Of a stretch of DNA of 49,676 bases, positions 1 through 9,312 are shown piece after piece. The position numbers and the translations under genes were made by a program. Each line of letters begins with the position of its first letter. Position 1 is the first letter of the stretch. The DNA lies in the NCBI GenBank assembly GCA_049999725.1, contig JBNGIS010009018.1, positions 36,030-85,705 of the forward strand, written 5' to 3'. The DNA is from Haplomitrium mnioides (taxonomy: Eukaryota > Marchantiophyta > Haplomitriopsida > Calobryales). Under the pieces are notes generated by a model that was not told where the DNA came from, searched no databases, and saw only the letters and a program-made list of their open reading frames with translations.

Positions 1-61
1 GGCCGTAATGGTGAAGAGTTTATGTTTGGAGGTTTTTTGTAGTTCTTAGGAAGAGGTAAGA

Positions 62-130
62 GAGGAGTACCCTCTTCATATAGAAGAGTCGAAGATGGCA
101 TCTTTTTATTCAAGCTTCGAGAAGCTTCTG
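62..130 (+). pseudogene. possible upstream exon of the methyltransferase-like pseudogene
   Basis: The stretch ends in a good splice donor (CTG|GTAATT, intron from 131). In one frame it reads a charged, plausible peptide (RRVEDGIFLFKLREAS) followed by a partial Gly codon. The next exon starts after TTTTGCAG at 453 with a run of four G's. The phase of this peptide does not match the downstream frame unless one G was gained in that run, which is believable in a decayed gene. The alternative phase-0 reading is less protein-like. The assignment rests on splice signals and peptide character only. Confidence 0.35.
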
Positions 131-230
131 GTAATTCCTTTCTTTGGAACTTTATTTAATTATTTGTATTGCATTTAATATTTTTTGAATTTTTGTTGTT
201 TTTTATAAACTTATGGTCTAAGCACTCTTG

Positions 231-400
231 GATATCGAAGTCTATGCTCGCATGGACTTTTATGTCTAAGCGCGCTTAGACTTCGAAGTCTATGCACGCA
301 TGGAGTTCGATGTCCCTACGCTCTTGGACTTCAAAGTCCATGCACGCATGGACATTGATGTCCAAGCACGCATGGACTCTAAAATGTTTTAGAGTCCAAA
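231..400. repeat. degenerate tandem near-palindromes, about 24-bp period, in the putative intron
   Basis: Six variants of a motif close to AGTCTATGCAYGCATGGACT start near 238, 264, 287, 310, 335 and 359, roughly 24 bases apart. The copy at 264-281 (GTCTAAGCGCGCTTAGAC) is a perfect 18-bp palindrome. The others are palindromes except for one or two central or flanking bases. The cluster lies between the splice donor at 131 and the acceptor at 452. Confidence 0.75.
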
Positions 401-452
401 CCTTTCAACGTTTTTATCACTCTCTAATGCTTTTTTAAAATTTATTTTGCAG

Positions 453-1723
453 GGGGACAAAAAATTTAAACGGCAGCTAGCAAAGAAGTTAACAGCAACT
501 ACGAAAGGAAGGAAGAAATCTGGGGTCGAGGAAGCCCCTGAAGAACAAGACCAGCCTCCCACGTTGGTCTCTTACCCTCCGGCTTTTCTTCTCCACTGCC
601 AAAAGGCCAGAGAGTGGAAAGCATGACAGCAAAGTGGTGTTGTATCTCTCACAATAGATGGAGTTGTGAGAGATGAGGAAGAAGACTTAATGTCTTATGT
701 CGATGGTCTCAACGTGGCATTTTATCAAGTCCACGGGGAGGCTAACGCTCGACAATTGAAGGGCCTTGTGAAACCTAGGTGTTTCACTTTGGCTATTGCT
801 AATATTCCTTATGGGTATAACCTAAAGGAATGCAAGCATGATAACTCGGAACCATTTTCAAAAGATGACATTTTTGATATGGTGTCATCTTTTGTGGCAG
901 TAACAACTTCAGAGTTTTGGTCTTTTGTTATCATTCATTCTTCACAGCAATTTGGCATCGTTGAGGATGCCCTTTCTGAAGTCTGCTGTGCAATTGATCA
1001 CGACATCTGGTGATTTGTTCTTTAATTTTTTTTTGATTTCTCTGTTTTTGATTTCTCTTGCATTTTTGTTACAATGTTTGACTTGATTGTTTATCGTTTT
1101 GCAGCGACAAAAGCAATAAACATCATTCTGGTGGTCCTAGAATCGCACATGCCCAAGAGTATTGGATGGTGGGCTACTAGACAAAGGAAGAAAAGAGGAG
1201 CATGCGCCTTTTCAATTTGTAGCCTTCTTCTGCGACCAGACTTCCTCAGCAGATTATGTAGAGTGTTTTTAGCTGCCCTGCAGTTTTGGCAAAGCTTAAA
1301 CATCCAGGAGATGATGCTTTTGTGAATGTTTATCAGAAGCTATAGACTCTCTACAATTTTTTTATTGACCATTTATCAACAGAGCAAGATTAGATCCTTG
1401 ATCTTTGCTCTGGGTCTAGCACAAGCCTTGTCTGTGCTCTTAAGCTAATGCAAAATTACATCGCCGTAGAATATGATAGACATCAGTCTATTTATATCCC
1501 TCAAAGGGTTTTGGAGATTGCTTCCTTGGCATCCGATGTGATTGAGTCACTGATAGTTTTTGCTTACCACAAGGAACCTGTTCCTCCTAGTACTGCAGGT
1601 GCTTATGGTGACTCTGTTCTAATATCGGGGACTCGAAAGTCTCGACAGGATTCTCTAGCGGTTGCAGATGCTCAGCCTATAGATTTAGATGAGACAGTTC
1701 CTCCCGAAGAAGATAGAGTTTGA
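453..1723 (+). pseudogene. decayed beta-class DNA amino-methyltransferase-like gene (two exons)
   Basis: Exon 453-1009 and exon 1105-1723 join across a 95-nt GT-AG intron to give one continuous frame interrupted only by stops. The first exon has a basic N-terminus and then ANIPYGYN (about 789-819), matching motif IV (D/N/S-P-P-Y) of N6-adenine/N4-cytosine methyltransferases, followed by a FVIIHS strand. The second exon carries EYWMVGY, a YQK motif resembling motif X, then ILDLCSGSSTSLVCAL (about 1394-1441), the SAM-binding motif I, and AVEYDRH. The order IV before I is that of the beta class (PF01555-type). In-frame stops lie at 624, 1178, 1220, 1259, 1343 and 1391, so it cannot make the full protein. 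The C-terminal tail is acidic and ends at 1721-1723. Target base and exact family are not determinable. I do not know whether it is a host gene, a domesticated gene or transposon cargo. Confidence 0.68.
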
Positions 1724-1929
1724 GGACCTCTTTGTACACTTTGCATCAATAATAAAATTTATTTTTTCCAAATCTTTCTTTGGCAAAGTTTCATCTTGTT
1801 GTTCTTTCAATCTATTACAAGTCTTTTCATCACGATTCAGTTTATTGCTCCTAAGAATAAGTTGACCCAATTGATAGTCTAAGAATGGTTTGAACTTAAT
1901 TACTAATCTAAGAATGATTTGGAGTCTTT

Positions 1930-2260
1930 GCACATTGTTTAGTGTCTTTGCACATGAAGGCTTTGTAGTTCTTATACGGATTCCCTATGTGCTTAAGCAG
2001 TAAGGTTATTGTTCAGAGTCCCTGCACCCGTTGGTTAAAGGGTTCTTGTTCAATATCTATGGATGCATAGGCTACAGGGTTCCTACTTTGAATCTTGGGA
2101 TGTTTTGGTTCTAGGATTGTAGTTGAAAGTCCATGCATGCATAGCTTCATTGTTCTTGTTTAGAGTCTAATCATGCAGAGGATTTAAGATTCTTGTTCGT
2201 AGTCTATGAATGCATAGACTTTACGGTTTTGGTTTGGAGTCTATGCTTGCATAGACTTTG
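1930..2260. repeat. second cluster of the same near-palindromic motif, 3' of the pseudogene
   Basis: Copies of the AGTCTATG-N-TGCATAGACT motif occur at about 2057, 2130, 2168, 2201-2220 and 2238-2257, separated by T-rich linkers such as TTCTTGTT, with looser relatives from 1930. Spacing is about 35 bases, longer than in the upstream cluster. The motif family is the same as at 231-400, so the methyltransferase-like gene is bracketed by it. Confidence 0.7.
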
Positions 2261-2639
2261 TTGGCTACAATTCTCAAAGTCAAGTTTAAAGTCCTTACCC
2301 AACTGGACATTTATGTTTTCTTGTAGTTTTTTTCCACCAAAAGATATATGTTTTATTCCATTTTTGATGAATTTAGTTTATTCACAATAGTGTCAAGGTT
2401 TTATAAAATATTTGAATAACCAAAATGTTTGTTTTTCAAGTTGTTTTCTATAAAAAAAATTTTGAAATATAATCTCAATGTAAAATATGCATTTTTTGTT
2501 TATAAAAAACAAATTTTTTTTTGAAAAGAAGATTTTAGTCATAAATTTGATGTTTTTGAATGGCAAATCTTCAAAAAAAAAACATTTCAACTACCAAGTG
2601 AAACATGAACTCAGTAGCGGTTCTTGGTTCAAAGTAGCG
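2261..2639. other. AT-rich intergenic stretch, no gene seen
   Basis: This stretch is strongly A/T-rich, with several poly-T and poly-A runs around 2450-2585. Short open frames here have low-complexity Phe/Lys/Ile composition and are not credible genes. The right edge is where copia-1 homology begins. Confidence 0.6.
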
Positions 2640-4955
2640 GCTATTCACATCTAATTGATGTGTCGTGAGCTCATGTCCTAGGGAAAAGCTAACTAGAAAC
2701 CGGTAGGTGATAGGATCCATGACTGGGTCATATATGAGATCATAGTCTCTCTCAAGAATCTATGTGTAGCCCTTGGCTACAAGGCATGCTTTATATCTGA
2801 CAACTTTGCCTTTCTCATTTCTCTTCTTCACGAAAATCCACCTATATCTGATTAAATTGGCGTCAAGAATCCAATTTGGAATTCATCTCCTTTTCCCATT
2901 CAATCCAATCGAGGTTGTCCATATCTTCTTTGACAGACCTTGGATCAAGGGGTATATCGGATATAATTTGTGAAATCATGAAAGCGAAATGGTCATCCAT
3001 ACTCACACTCTCTATTTGCTATAAAATCGTAGTATCCATATAGTGGATCGAGATCTCTTTGTTATCTGGGATCTCTAAAAGAGATATAGTAGGCTGAGAT
3101 GGTGGTGTGTAGTGGATGATGATGGTAATAGAAATCCATTAGTAGAGAAAGTAGTCCTCTTTGTCGTACTGCGTTGCCTTGGCTGAGAGTCTTTGGAGCC
3201 TAAAGGATGTCCTCTCTTTTGCCTTGGTAATTGATCACTCGCTGTTGTAGTAATGTCTTGAATCCTTGCAAGTACATTTACAGCAGGAATGTGTGATCGT
3301 GTTACATTTGCAATCTCATTAAATGAGTTAGACAATTGTTCGACAGTCTTAGTCAAGTGTAGAAGTCTTTTGACTTCGTCCTCACCTTGCTTTGTCCTTT
3401 GATCCATCCATAAAGTAGATACTTTCTCCCATTCCAATATTTTCGGTATTGAAGAAATTTTATCTTCAAATAAGGATGGGAATATATCCTCATAGAAGTG
3501 GCAGTCAACGAATCTAGCTTGAAATCATCTGTCGTGGATGGTTCCTGATATCGTATAATCAACGGGGATTCATAGCCTACATATATGCCCTTTTGTCTTT
3601 GAGATCTCATCTTAGTCCTTTTCGGTCCCAAAATTGGAACAAGGACTTGACAACCAAAAATTTGGAGATGAGAGAGATCGGGAATAGCCCCATAGGCAAG
3701 TTGGTGAGCCAATAAAGCATTAAAAGTTGATGGCCTATACTTCAATAAAGAAGCAGCATGAAGAACAGCATAAGCCTATGCAGAAAACCAGTAATCTGGT
3801 CTGCATTAACATGGGCCTAGCTATCATCTGCATGCTTCATATTACTCTTTCAACTATGCCATTTTGAAAATGGACGTGAGCCACAAAGTATTGGGTATCA
3901 ATACCCATAGTAATACAAAAATCGTCAAAAGTCTTAGACGTAAACTCTTCGACATTGTCAACCCCTAGGGCTCTTACTGAATTTTCTGGAAATTAAGCTT
4001 TCAATTTCAAAATATGAGCCAATATCCTAGGGAAGACCAAGTTTCGGGTTGAGAGTAACGAAACTTAAGACCATTTTGATGATGCGCAGATTATCACCAA
4101 GAAGTACCTAAAGGGTCCACTTGGTGGGTCAATAGGACCACACACATCTATGTGTAAATGCTCAAGGAACTTAGAAATATTCATCATAGTCTTGGATATC
4201 GCTAGTTGTAAGACGATCTTTCCTTGAGAGCATTGGATGCAGTGCTTATTGAGCATATGCGGTCTAACACTAGGAGGAATAGATCATGACACTTTCAAAA
4301 TATTCTGAAACATACTTGTGCTAGGATGCCCTAAGCGTTTATGCCATAGTATGCTTTGGTCAATATGCTTTGCATCAACAAGGAAACTCTGAATTTGCGT
4401 TACAAAGAACCCTAAGGGATATGCAAAATGTGTTTCCTTTATTTCAGATCCACCAAGAGTGTTGTGTAATATATGAATTTCTTCTTGATCTTTACTTGTG
4501 CTTGTATGCAAAGGGAATCCATTGTCTCTAATATCTTTGAAACTTATAAGATTCCTAGTAGCACTAGGCGCATATATGGCAGATGTGATATTAAGCCTGG
4601 TTCCTCTTGGTAATGTGATAATGGCTAGTCTGTGCCCCTCTTCAATTTGATTACTTCCCATAATCGTCGTCACCTTTCAACTTGAGGGATTTATGGCTAT
4701 AAAGAAGGACTTGCACTTTAATATAGTGTGAGTGTTTCCACTGTTTATAATATAGGTATTAAGATCATCCAAAGAAGGAACTGCAGGTTTAATCTGTAAC
4801 ATGTGATTCACTGAAACAGCCAGATCATCATCTCTATGTATATAGTCACTTAAAGTATCTTGTTGTTCTAGGAATACTCCATGGTTCTCTTGATTATGTT
4901 GTTTGTTCTGGTCTTGGGCATATAGTGCCACCAAATGTGCAGGGATTCTACACAT
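2640..4955 (-). pseudogene. copia-1 pol: protease, integrase, partial reverse transcriptase
   Basis: The protease motif at about 4770 reads IINSGNTHTIL, with Asn in place of the catalytic Asp seen in copia-2 (IIDSGSTHTIL). Integrase follows: LWHKRLGHPSTSMF (HHCC region, about 4330), CIQCSQGK near 4230, HIDVCGPIDPPSGPF (first catalytic Asp, about 4150), then across frameshifts VDN and a NGI-E motif near 3870. The conserved stretch ending the integrase (QRQKGIYVGYESP) is at about 3570. The linker with RLLHLTKTVEQL and PRQKRGHPLGSKDSQPRQ occupies 3075-3437. A fragment of RT (YRWIFVKK...RYKA...AKGYT) lies at about 2760-2870. Frame changes and stops occur throughout. Confidence 0.85.
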
Positions 4956-5833
4956 TTTCTAAAGATGACCCAATGTACCACATCTGGTACATCTAACTAA
5001 GTCTCTAGTGTTGATGGATGAGGGCATATTTTTGCCTCTGTTTTGAGGTCTTACACCTCTCTTTCCCCTTAGGATAAAGGTTCTAGCAAATCCCTTGCCT
5101 CTTCCCCTCCCCTTGAATTGTTTATTATTAGCACCAGTCATAGGGGCTTTTCTCCTGTTTGAGGTCTATCAATTAGAACCAAATCTGGCTCTTTGTCTTG
5201 GTTGTTCTCTTATAGTCACTGGTCTATTATAATGAATTTCAGGTGGCTGGCAACAGGCAGAGTACCAGGAGGTCTAGATTTGGAATTTTTCAGTAATAGG
5301 TCCGGATGCCTTTCTTCAAGTAGGGGATATGCTATTAATTAAGAATATCGTATGAAATTCATATTCCTGTACTGTGTAGACATGATCATGTTGGATGGAT
5401 GAAAAGTAGATAGAAACTTTCCTACTTGCTCCTCATGTGTCACTGGGTGACCACATAAAGTAAGTTGACTAGTGATTCTGAAAAGTTCACTATTGTACTT
5501 GGATATAGAAGTGAAATCTTGAACTCTCAAGTTAACCCAATCATGCCTAGCTTTAAGCAGATGGATGGTCTTAGTGTGGTCAAACCTCTCTTTTAGACTG
5601 TCCCATAAGATTTTGGGATTAACCTCATTAAGGTATTGCAGTTTTAGAGGGTCAGACAGATGGTGTCTCAAGAACACCAGAGCTTGAGCCTTCTTCTGAT
5701 CATTCACATCCTCATCAGTGAGAATGGTAGCCTCCAATCCCTTGGAAATTAAGTGTGCTACATCATCTAGTGACCAGGAGAGATAATTCTCCCCCTTAAT
5801 GGTCAGACTCTTGAAGAAGTTTAGCTTTTCCAT
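4956..5833 (-). pseudogene. copia-1 gag
   Basis: The gag opens with MEKLNFFKSLTIKGENYLSW at 5833 and keeps an open frame of 164 codons to 5339. It carries the UBN2/Retrotran_gag_2-type pattern: YLSWSLD near the N-terminus, LKERFDHTKT, then ARHDWVNLRVQD and FRITSQLTLCGHP. After 5339 the frame is broken. A Gly/Arg-rich segment (GRGRGKG) lies around 5100, and the zinc knuckle CTRCGTLGHL-x-KMC (CX2CX4HX4C) lies at about 4960-5003, with a stop codon between Leu and Lys. Gag forms the cytoplasmic particle and binds RNA. The start was chosen because copia-2 and copia-4 begin at the equivalent Met. Confidence 0.85.
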
Positions 5834-6477
5834 CCTACAGACTGAAGGTTTGAACTGAAATGAAGAAAATGAAAACTTAAAAGATTCGATATACTGTCAG
5901 CAAGCGAATTGGGGCACTACTAAAAAAATTGAAGGAATTGGAAACATCGTTCTTGACTTCTAAGGCACGGGGATACTCCAGAGGCATCGGGGTACTCCAG
6001 ATCAGGGGCAAGCAGAAGAGGTCATGCAAGCATCATTGAAAGGCAGGAATCAGGGCCAAGGTTGGGAAGAACAAAACACTCGCCAGAGGTAATAGGCAGA
6101 AAAGTGGGAAGAAGAGAGACATCGGAAGCGGAGGAAGATCAGGGATTGGACGGGGAGGACCAGGGGCGTGGAATGGAAATCGAAGGCTGACAGCAAATGC
6201 AAGGGATCGTAGGTAAGGGGAAATGCTGCATCGTGAAGTTGCAGGTGCAATGGTTGGAAGCAGAAGGTTAGTGCGATGATCCTTGTGAGGCAGCGACGAG
6301 CTAGGGATCAGGAGACGCTCCGCTTCCCTCGACATTGATGGGTCTCACCGGGGTTCAGATCCTTTCCGAACTCCTGAAAAAACTGCTTGGTGGATGGTTC
6401 AAAGAAGGATTAGAAGAGGGGGAGGACGGAGTATGTTACAAGGGAATGTGCGGAAAGAGTCGTTAACTATAGTCAAC
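5834..6477. other. unassigned sequence between copia-1 gag and the tandem arrays
   Basis: I recognise no domain here. A minus-strand open frame (6335-6033) is Pro/Leu/Phe-rich and without motifs. A short duplication (GGGGATACTCCAGAGGCATC then GGGGTACTCCAGATC) lies at about 5970-6005. This could be the leader or a diverged 5' LTR of copia-1, but no tRNA-Met primer complement or TG...CA pair was found. Confidence 0.4.
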
Positions 6478-6748
6478 TTTGGATCCTCCAATCAACCGCA
6501 GATCCGCAGAGTTCCTCGGATTTGGATCCATTGAGTTTATCGGATTTGGATTTGTGAAGTTCTTTGGATTAGGATCCGCGAAGTGCTTCGGATTTGGATC
6601 CGCGGAGTTCTTCGAATTCGGGTCCGTGGAGTTCTTCGGATTCGGGGCCATGAAGTTCTTCGGATTCAAGTCCGCATAGTTCATCAGATCTAGATCTGCG
6701 AAGTTTTTCGGATTCGGATCTGCAGAGTTCTTGGGACTTGGGTCTGCG
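6478..6748. repeat. 24-bp minisatellite array 1
   Basis: About eleven diverged copies of a 24-bp unit resembling GGATCCGCGGAGTTCTTCGG plus TTTG. Because 24 is a multiple of three, the array stays open on both strands and yields 8-residue repeats (DPNPKNSA on the minus strand). These are not taken as genes. The unit resembles a single-copy stretch inside the long LTR at 25,560-25,640. Confidence 0.85.
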
Positions 6749-7490
6749 GTCAACTATGAAACAAGGTCAAGGCGGCGGTCCAACTTTCAGGTTGAAGACA
6801 ACGTTCGATGGCACTCTACATAGGAAGAGTCAACTTTAGACTCTGGATCCAAGGGATTCTTCGGACTCACCAGTCCGTTGGATTTTTCAAACTTGGGTCC
6901 GCGGTCAACTACGAATCAAGGTCAAGGCAGAGGTCCAACTTCCAAGTTGAAGACGACGTTGGATAGCGCCTTGCGGTGGAAAGGTCAACTTCAGACTCAG
7001 GGTCCAAGGGATTCTTCAGACTCGCCTGTCCGTTGGATTCTTCGGACTTGGTCCGTGGTCAACTATGGATCAAGGTCAAGGCGGCAGTCCAACTTCTAGG
7101 TTGAAGACATCGTCAGACAACGCCTTGCAGAGGAAAAGTCAACTTTGGACTCCGGGTCCGAGGGATTCTTCGGACTCACCAACCCATTGGATTTTTCGTA
7201 CTTGGGTCCGCGGTCAACTACGAATCAAGGTGAAAGCAATGGTCCAACTTCCAGGTTGAAGACAACGGCGGACGACACGCTATAGAGGAAAAGTCAACTT
7301 TGGACTCAGGGTTGGAGGGATTGTTCGGACTCACCAATCCATTGGATTCTTTGGACTTGGGTCCGTGGTCAACTACGGATCAAGGTCAAGGCGGCGGTCC
7401 AACTTCTAGGTTGAAAACGGCGTGGAATGGTGCCCTCCGGAGGAAAAGTCAACTTCAGACTCAAGGTCCAAGGGATTCTTCAGATCGGGT
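6749..7490. repeat. 155-bp tandem repeat array
   Basis: The phrase GTCAACTAYGRATCAAGG recurs at 6749, 6904, 7058, 7213 and 7368, giving spacings of 155, 154, 155 and 155. Each unit also contains a CAACTTCNAGGTTGAAGAC inverted motif, a GGAAAAGTCAACTT block and a GGATTCTTCGGACTC block related to the flanking 24-bp unit. The array grades into 24-bp arrays at both ends. Confidence 0.88.
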
Positions 7491-7750
7491 CCACGGAGAT
7501 CTTCAGACTCGGTTCCGCGGGATCTTCGGACTTGGTTTTGCGGGATTTTTGGACTCAGTTCCGCGGGATTCTTTAGACTCGGTTCCGCGGGATTCTTCAG
7601 ACTCGGTTCCAAGGAGATCTTTGAACTCGGTTCTGTGGGATTCTTCGGACTCGGTTCCGCGGGATTCTTTGGACTCGGTTCCGCGGAGATCTTTGGACTC
7701 GGTTCTGCGGGATTCTTTGGACTCGGTTCCATGGGATTCTTCAGACTCAT
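7490..7750. repeat. 24-bp minisatellite array 2
   Basis: About eleven copies of GGTTCCGCGGGATTCTTCGG plus ACTC in direct tandem, more uniform than array 1. A subset of units has GGAGATCTTTGG in place of GGGATTCTTCGG, suggesting higher-order alternation. The plus-strand translation is an 8-residue repeat (DSVPRDSL), and open frames appear in three frames for the same reason. Confidence 0.88.
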
Positions 7751-9109
7751 CCTTCTGCAGAAAACTATGGACCATACTCTCGGAAACCTCGGAACCTACC
7801 GTTGACTTTGGAGCTAGTCGGAACAGGTGTCGCCACGGGAAGTAACCTTACCACCTACCACTACGGGGAAGCGAGGGAAGACATGGGAGAAAAGGAGTAC
7901 GCACGGGATCGTGGGGCGCACACAGGAGGATCGAGTCTGAGTCGTAGTGAGAGGAACAAAGCATGGATGTGTACGACTGCGTGGACAGATGCATTATGAG
8001 AGACATTGCAAATCTAAGAGGTTGAGAAGGAGATCGAAGGTGTGATTGAAGCTCTTGTGCAAGGGGATAGCAAGGGACGGGGGGTGTGATCTGCAATCCG
8101 TCAAGTGAAGCGAGTGGACTTGCATTCGAAGGCTAGATGAGTGGAGGTGGACTGGAGGGGCGCCGAGAATCATTGAGCGGGAGGCTCTAGAGACTTGGAC
8201 GATCCAAGTGAACCTATTCAGGAAGGTGGACCAGGGTTCAGAGGTGGATCATTACTGAAGGGAGAAGCAGGTGCATTCGACTTGGGTTCGTGAGTCGGGA
8301 TTGCACAAGGAATTCCACCCAGTGGCATTAGGAGAGTGTTGATGCTACCATTTCAAAAGGAGATCAAAGGCAAGGGGTGGCTGTGTTAGTGCCCATGCAC
8401 TGCGCAGAAGAACAGGTCAAGATCTGGTGGAGTGTGTCTTGTAGTCATGAGGACTGCCTTCCAGAGGTGGAAGTTAATACGACCTCTTCCAAGCTTGCGA
8501 AAGTGAATCCAAGCCCCTCTACGACGGAGGGTATAAACTAGCTAGTGAATGCATGTGTGAGTGAGCGGGCTGAAGTGTAAAGTGTTGTGGAGGAGACTCA
8601 AGTGATATCGGAAGTCACTGATCAGTGGCACTCTAAACTTTTGTCGAGTAAATACTGTAGATACGTCTATAGCCGTATGCATCATTTTGAGTAGGAGTTA
8701 TAGCCTCTATAGATCTGTAGAGGAGGAAGTACAGGTGCTAGAGTAGCTGGCCCTATGTAGATTCAACTTAGAAGTTGCATTGAGTTCGTAGGTGTAGACT
8801 TGTATGTACTTTTCCCTCTCAAATAGCAGAGATGTGAATGATTGCAAGCAGTCTTAGTGCAAGAGTGAGTGACAAGATTTGAGCAGGTCCTACTTTGGCT
8901 TGGGGGTGTGTGTGGAGAGAAAGAGAGGATTGCGGAGTGTGGATTTGGTGTGAAGTAACCGTGTTGCCAAGAAGCTAGCAGCCGTTAACACGTACAAGAG
9001 ATAAAATAGGGACGGAGGCCATCTCATAAAAGGCCTTGTTAAACCATGTCGTGCCTCTCCCATTGAAATAAGCTCTATCTGAGCTAAGGCAGGAGAGAGG
9101 GGTGTGACA

Positions 9110-9312
9110 TAGTTTTTTGGCGCTAGAAGAAGGGCCAAGGTTCGTAAGATCCTAAGACCAACCTGGGACCAAGTTATTATCTTTTGTACAAAGGATCTGA
9201 AGGGCGCATCAGAGTAGGGGTGAGAAGCTGCGAGATCATAGCATCCGGTTGTGAGCCAGTTGAGGAAGAGTGGAGGGAGGTATTGACCTGTGGGTAGAGT
9301 TGTCCATACCTC
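9110..9312 (+). other. primer-binding site and leader of the LTR-A element
   Basis: TGGCGCTAGAAGAAGGGCC lies 8-10 bases after the LTR end, the same arrangement as at 27,200 and (minus strand) 11,376-11,393. The leader continues through AGACCAACCTGGGACCAAG and ATTGACCTGTGGGTAGAGTTGTCC. These match the minus-strand leader of LTR-B, with about 100 bases missing here. The match stops near 9312, where minus-strand gag sequence begins. I cannot name the primer tRNA. Confidence 0.65.

Larger units (their letters stand above)
2640..5833 (-). mobile_element. copia-1: truncated Ty1/copia retrotransposon
   Basis: Read on the minus strand, the order is gag, zinc knuckle, protease, integrase, linker and the first part of reverse transcriptase, as in Ty1/copia elements. 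It is closely related to copia-2 (34,209-39,384). Homology stops near 2640, just after the equivalent of the TYRFLV...HEFITHHMD region of copia-2, so the RT palm, RNase H and 3' LTR are missing. No LTR or primer-binding site was recognised to the right of the gag start. Multiple stops and frameshifts make it dead. Confidence 0.9.
6478..9109 (+). mobile_element. LTR-A: long LTR (plus orientation) of the gag-only family, with internal tandem arrays
   Basis: The segment 7,860-9,109 matches the 3' half of the complete long LTR at 23,665-27,191. Shared blocks include GAGGCTCTAGAG...CCAAGTGAAC, TTCCAGAGGTGGAAG...CCTCTTCC, and the end GGGGTGTGACA followed by a spacer and the primer-site-like TGGCGCTAGAAGAAGGGCC at 9119. 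It is also homologous, inverted, to LTR-B. The tandem arrays at 6,478-7,750 appear to be expanded LTR sequence, because a single unit sits at the matching place in the complete element. The left boundary is therefore uncertain; no TGTCAGCCAG start was found. Confidence 0.7.

Noticed and set aside
231-400. Inverted-repeat DNA transposon (MITE)
   Set aside because: The palindromes are short, tandem and numerous, rather than a pair of terminal inverted repeats with target duplications.
6033-6335. Minus-strand open frame as a host protein
   Set aside because: It is a Pro/Leu/Phe-rich composition without motifs, with a second overlapping frame open over the same stretch.
6478-7750. CRISPR-like regular repeats
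   Set aside because: Units are directly adjacent with no unique spacers, the setting is a plant retrotransposon LTR, and no cas genes are present.
7300-7845. Long open frames on both strands with 8-residue repeats
   Set aside because: The 24-bp tandem unit is a multiple of three and lacks stops in several frames, so open frames arise automatically. No start context, domain or non-repetitive flank supports a gene.
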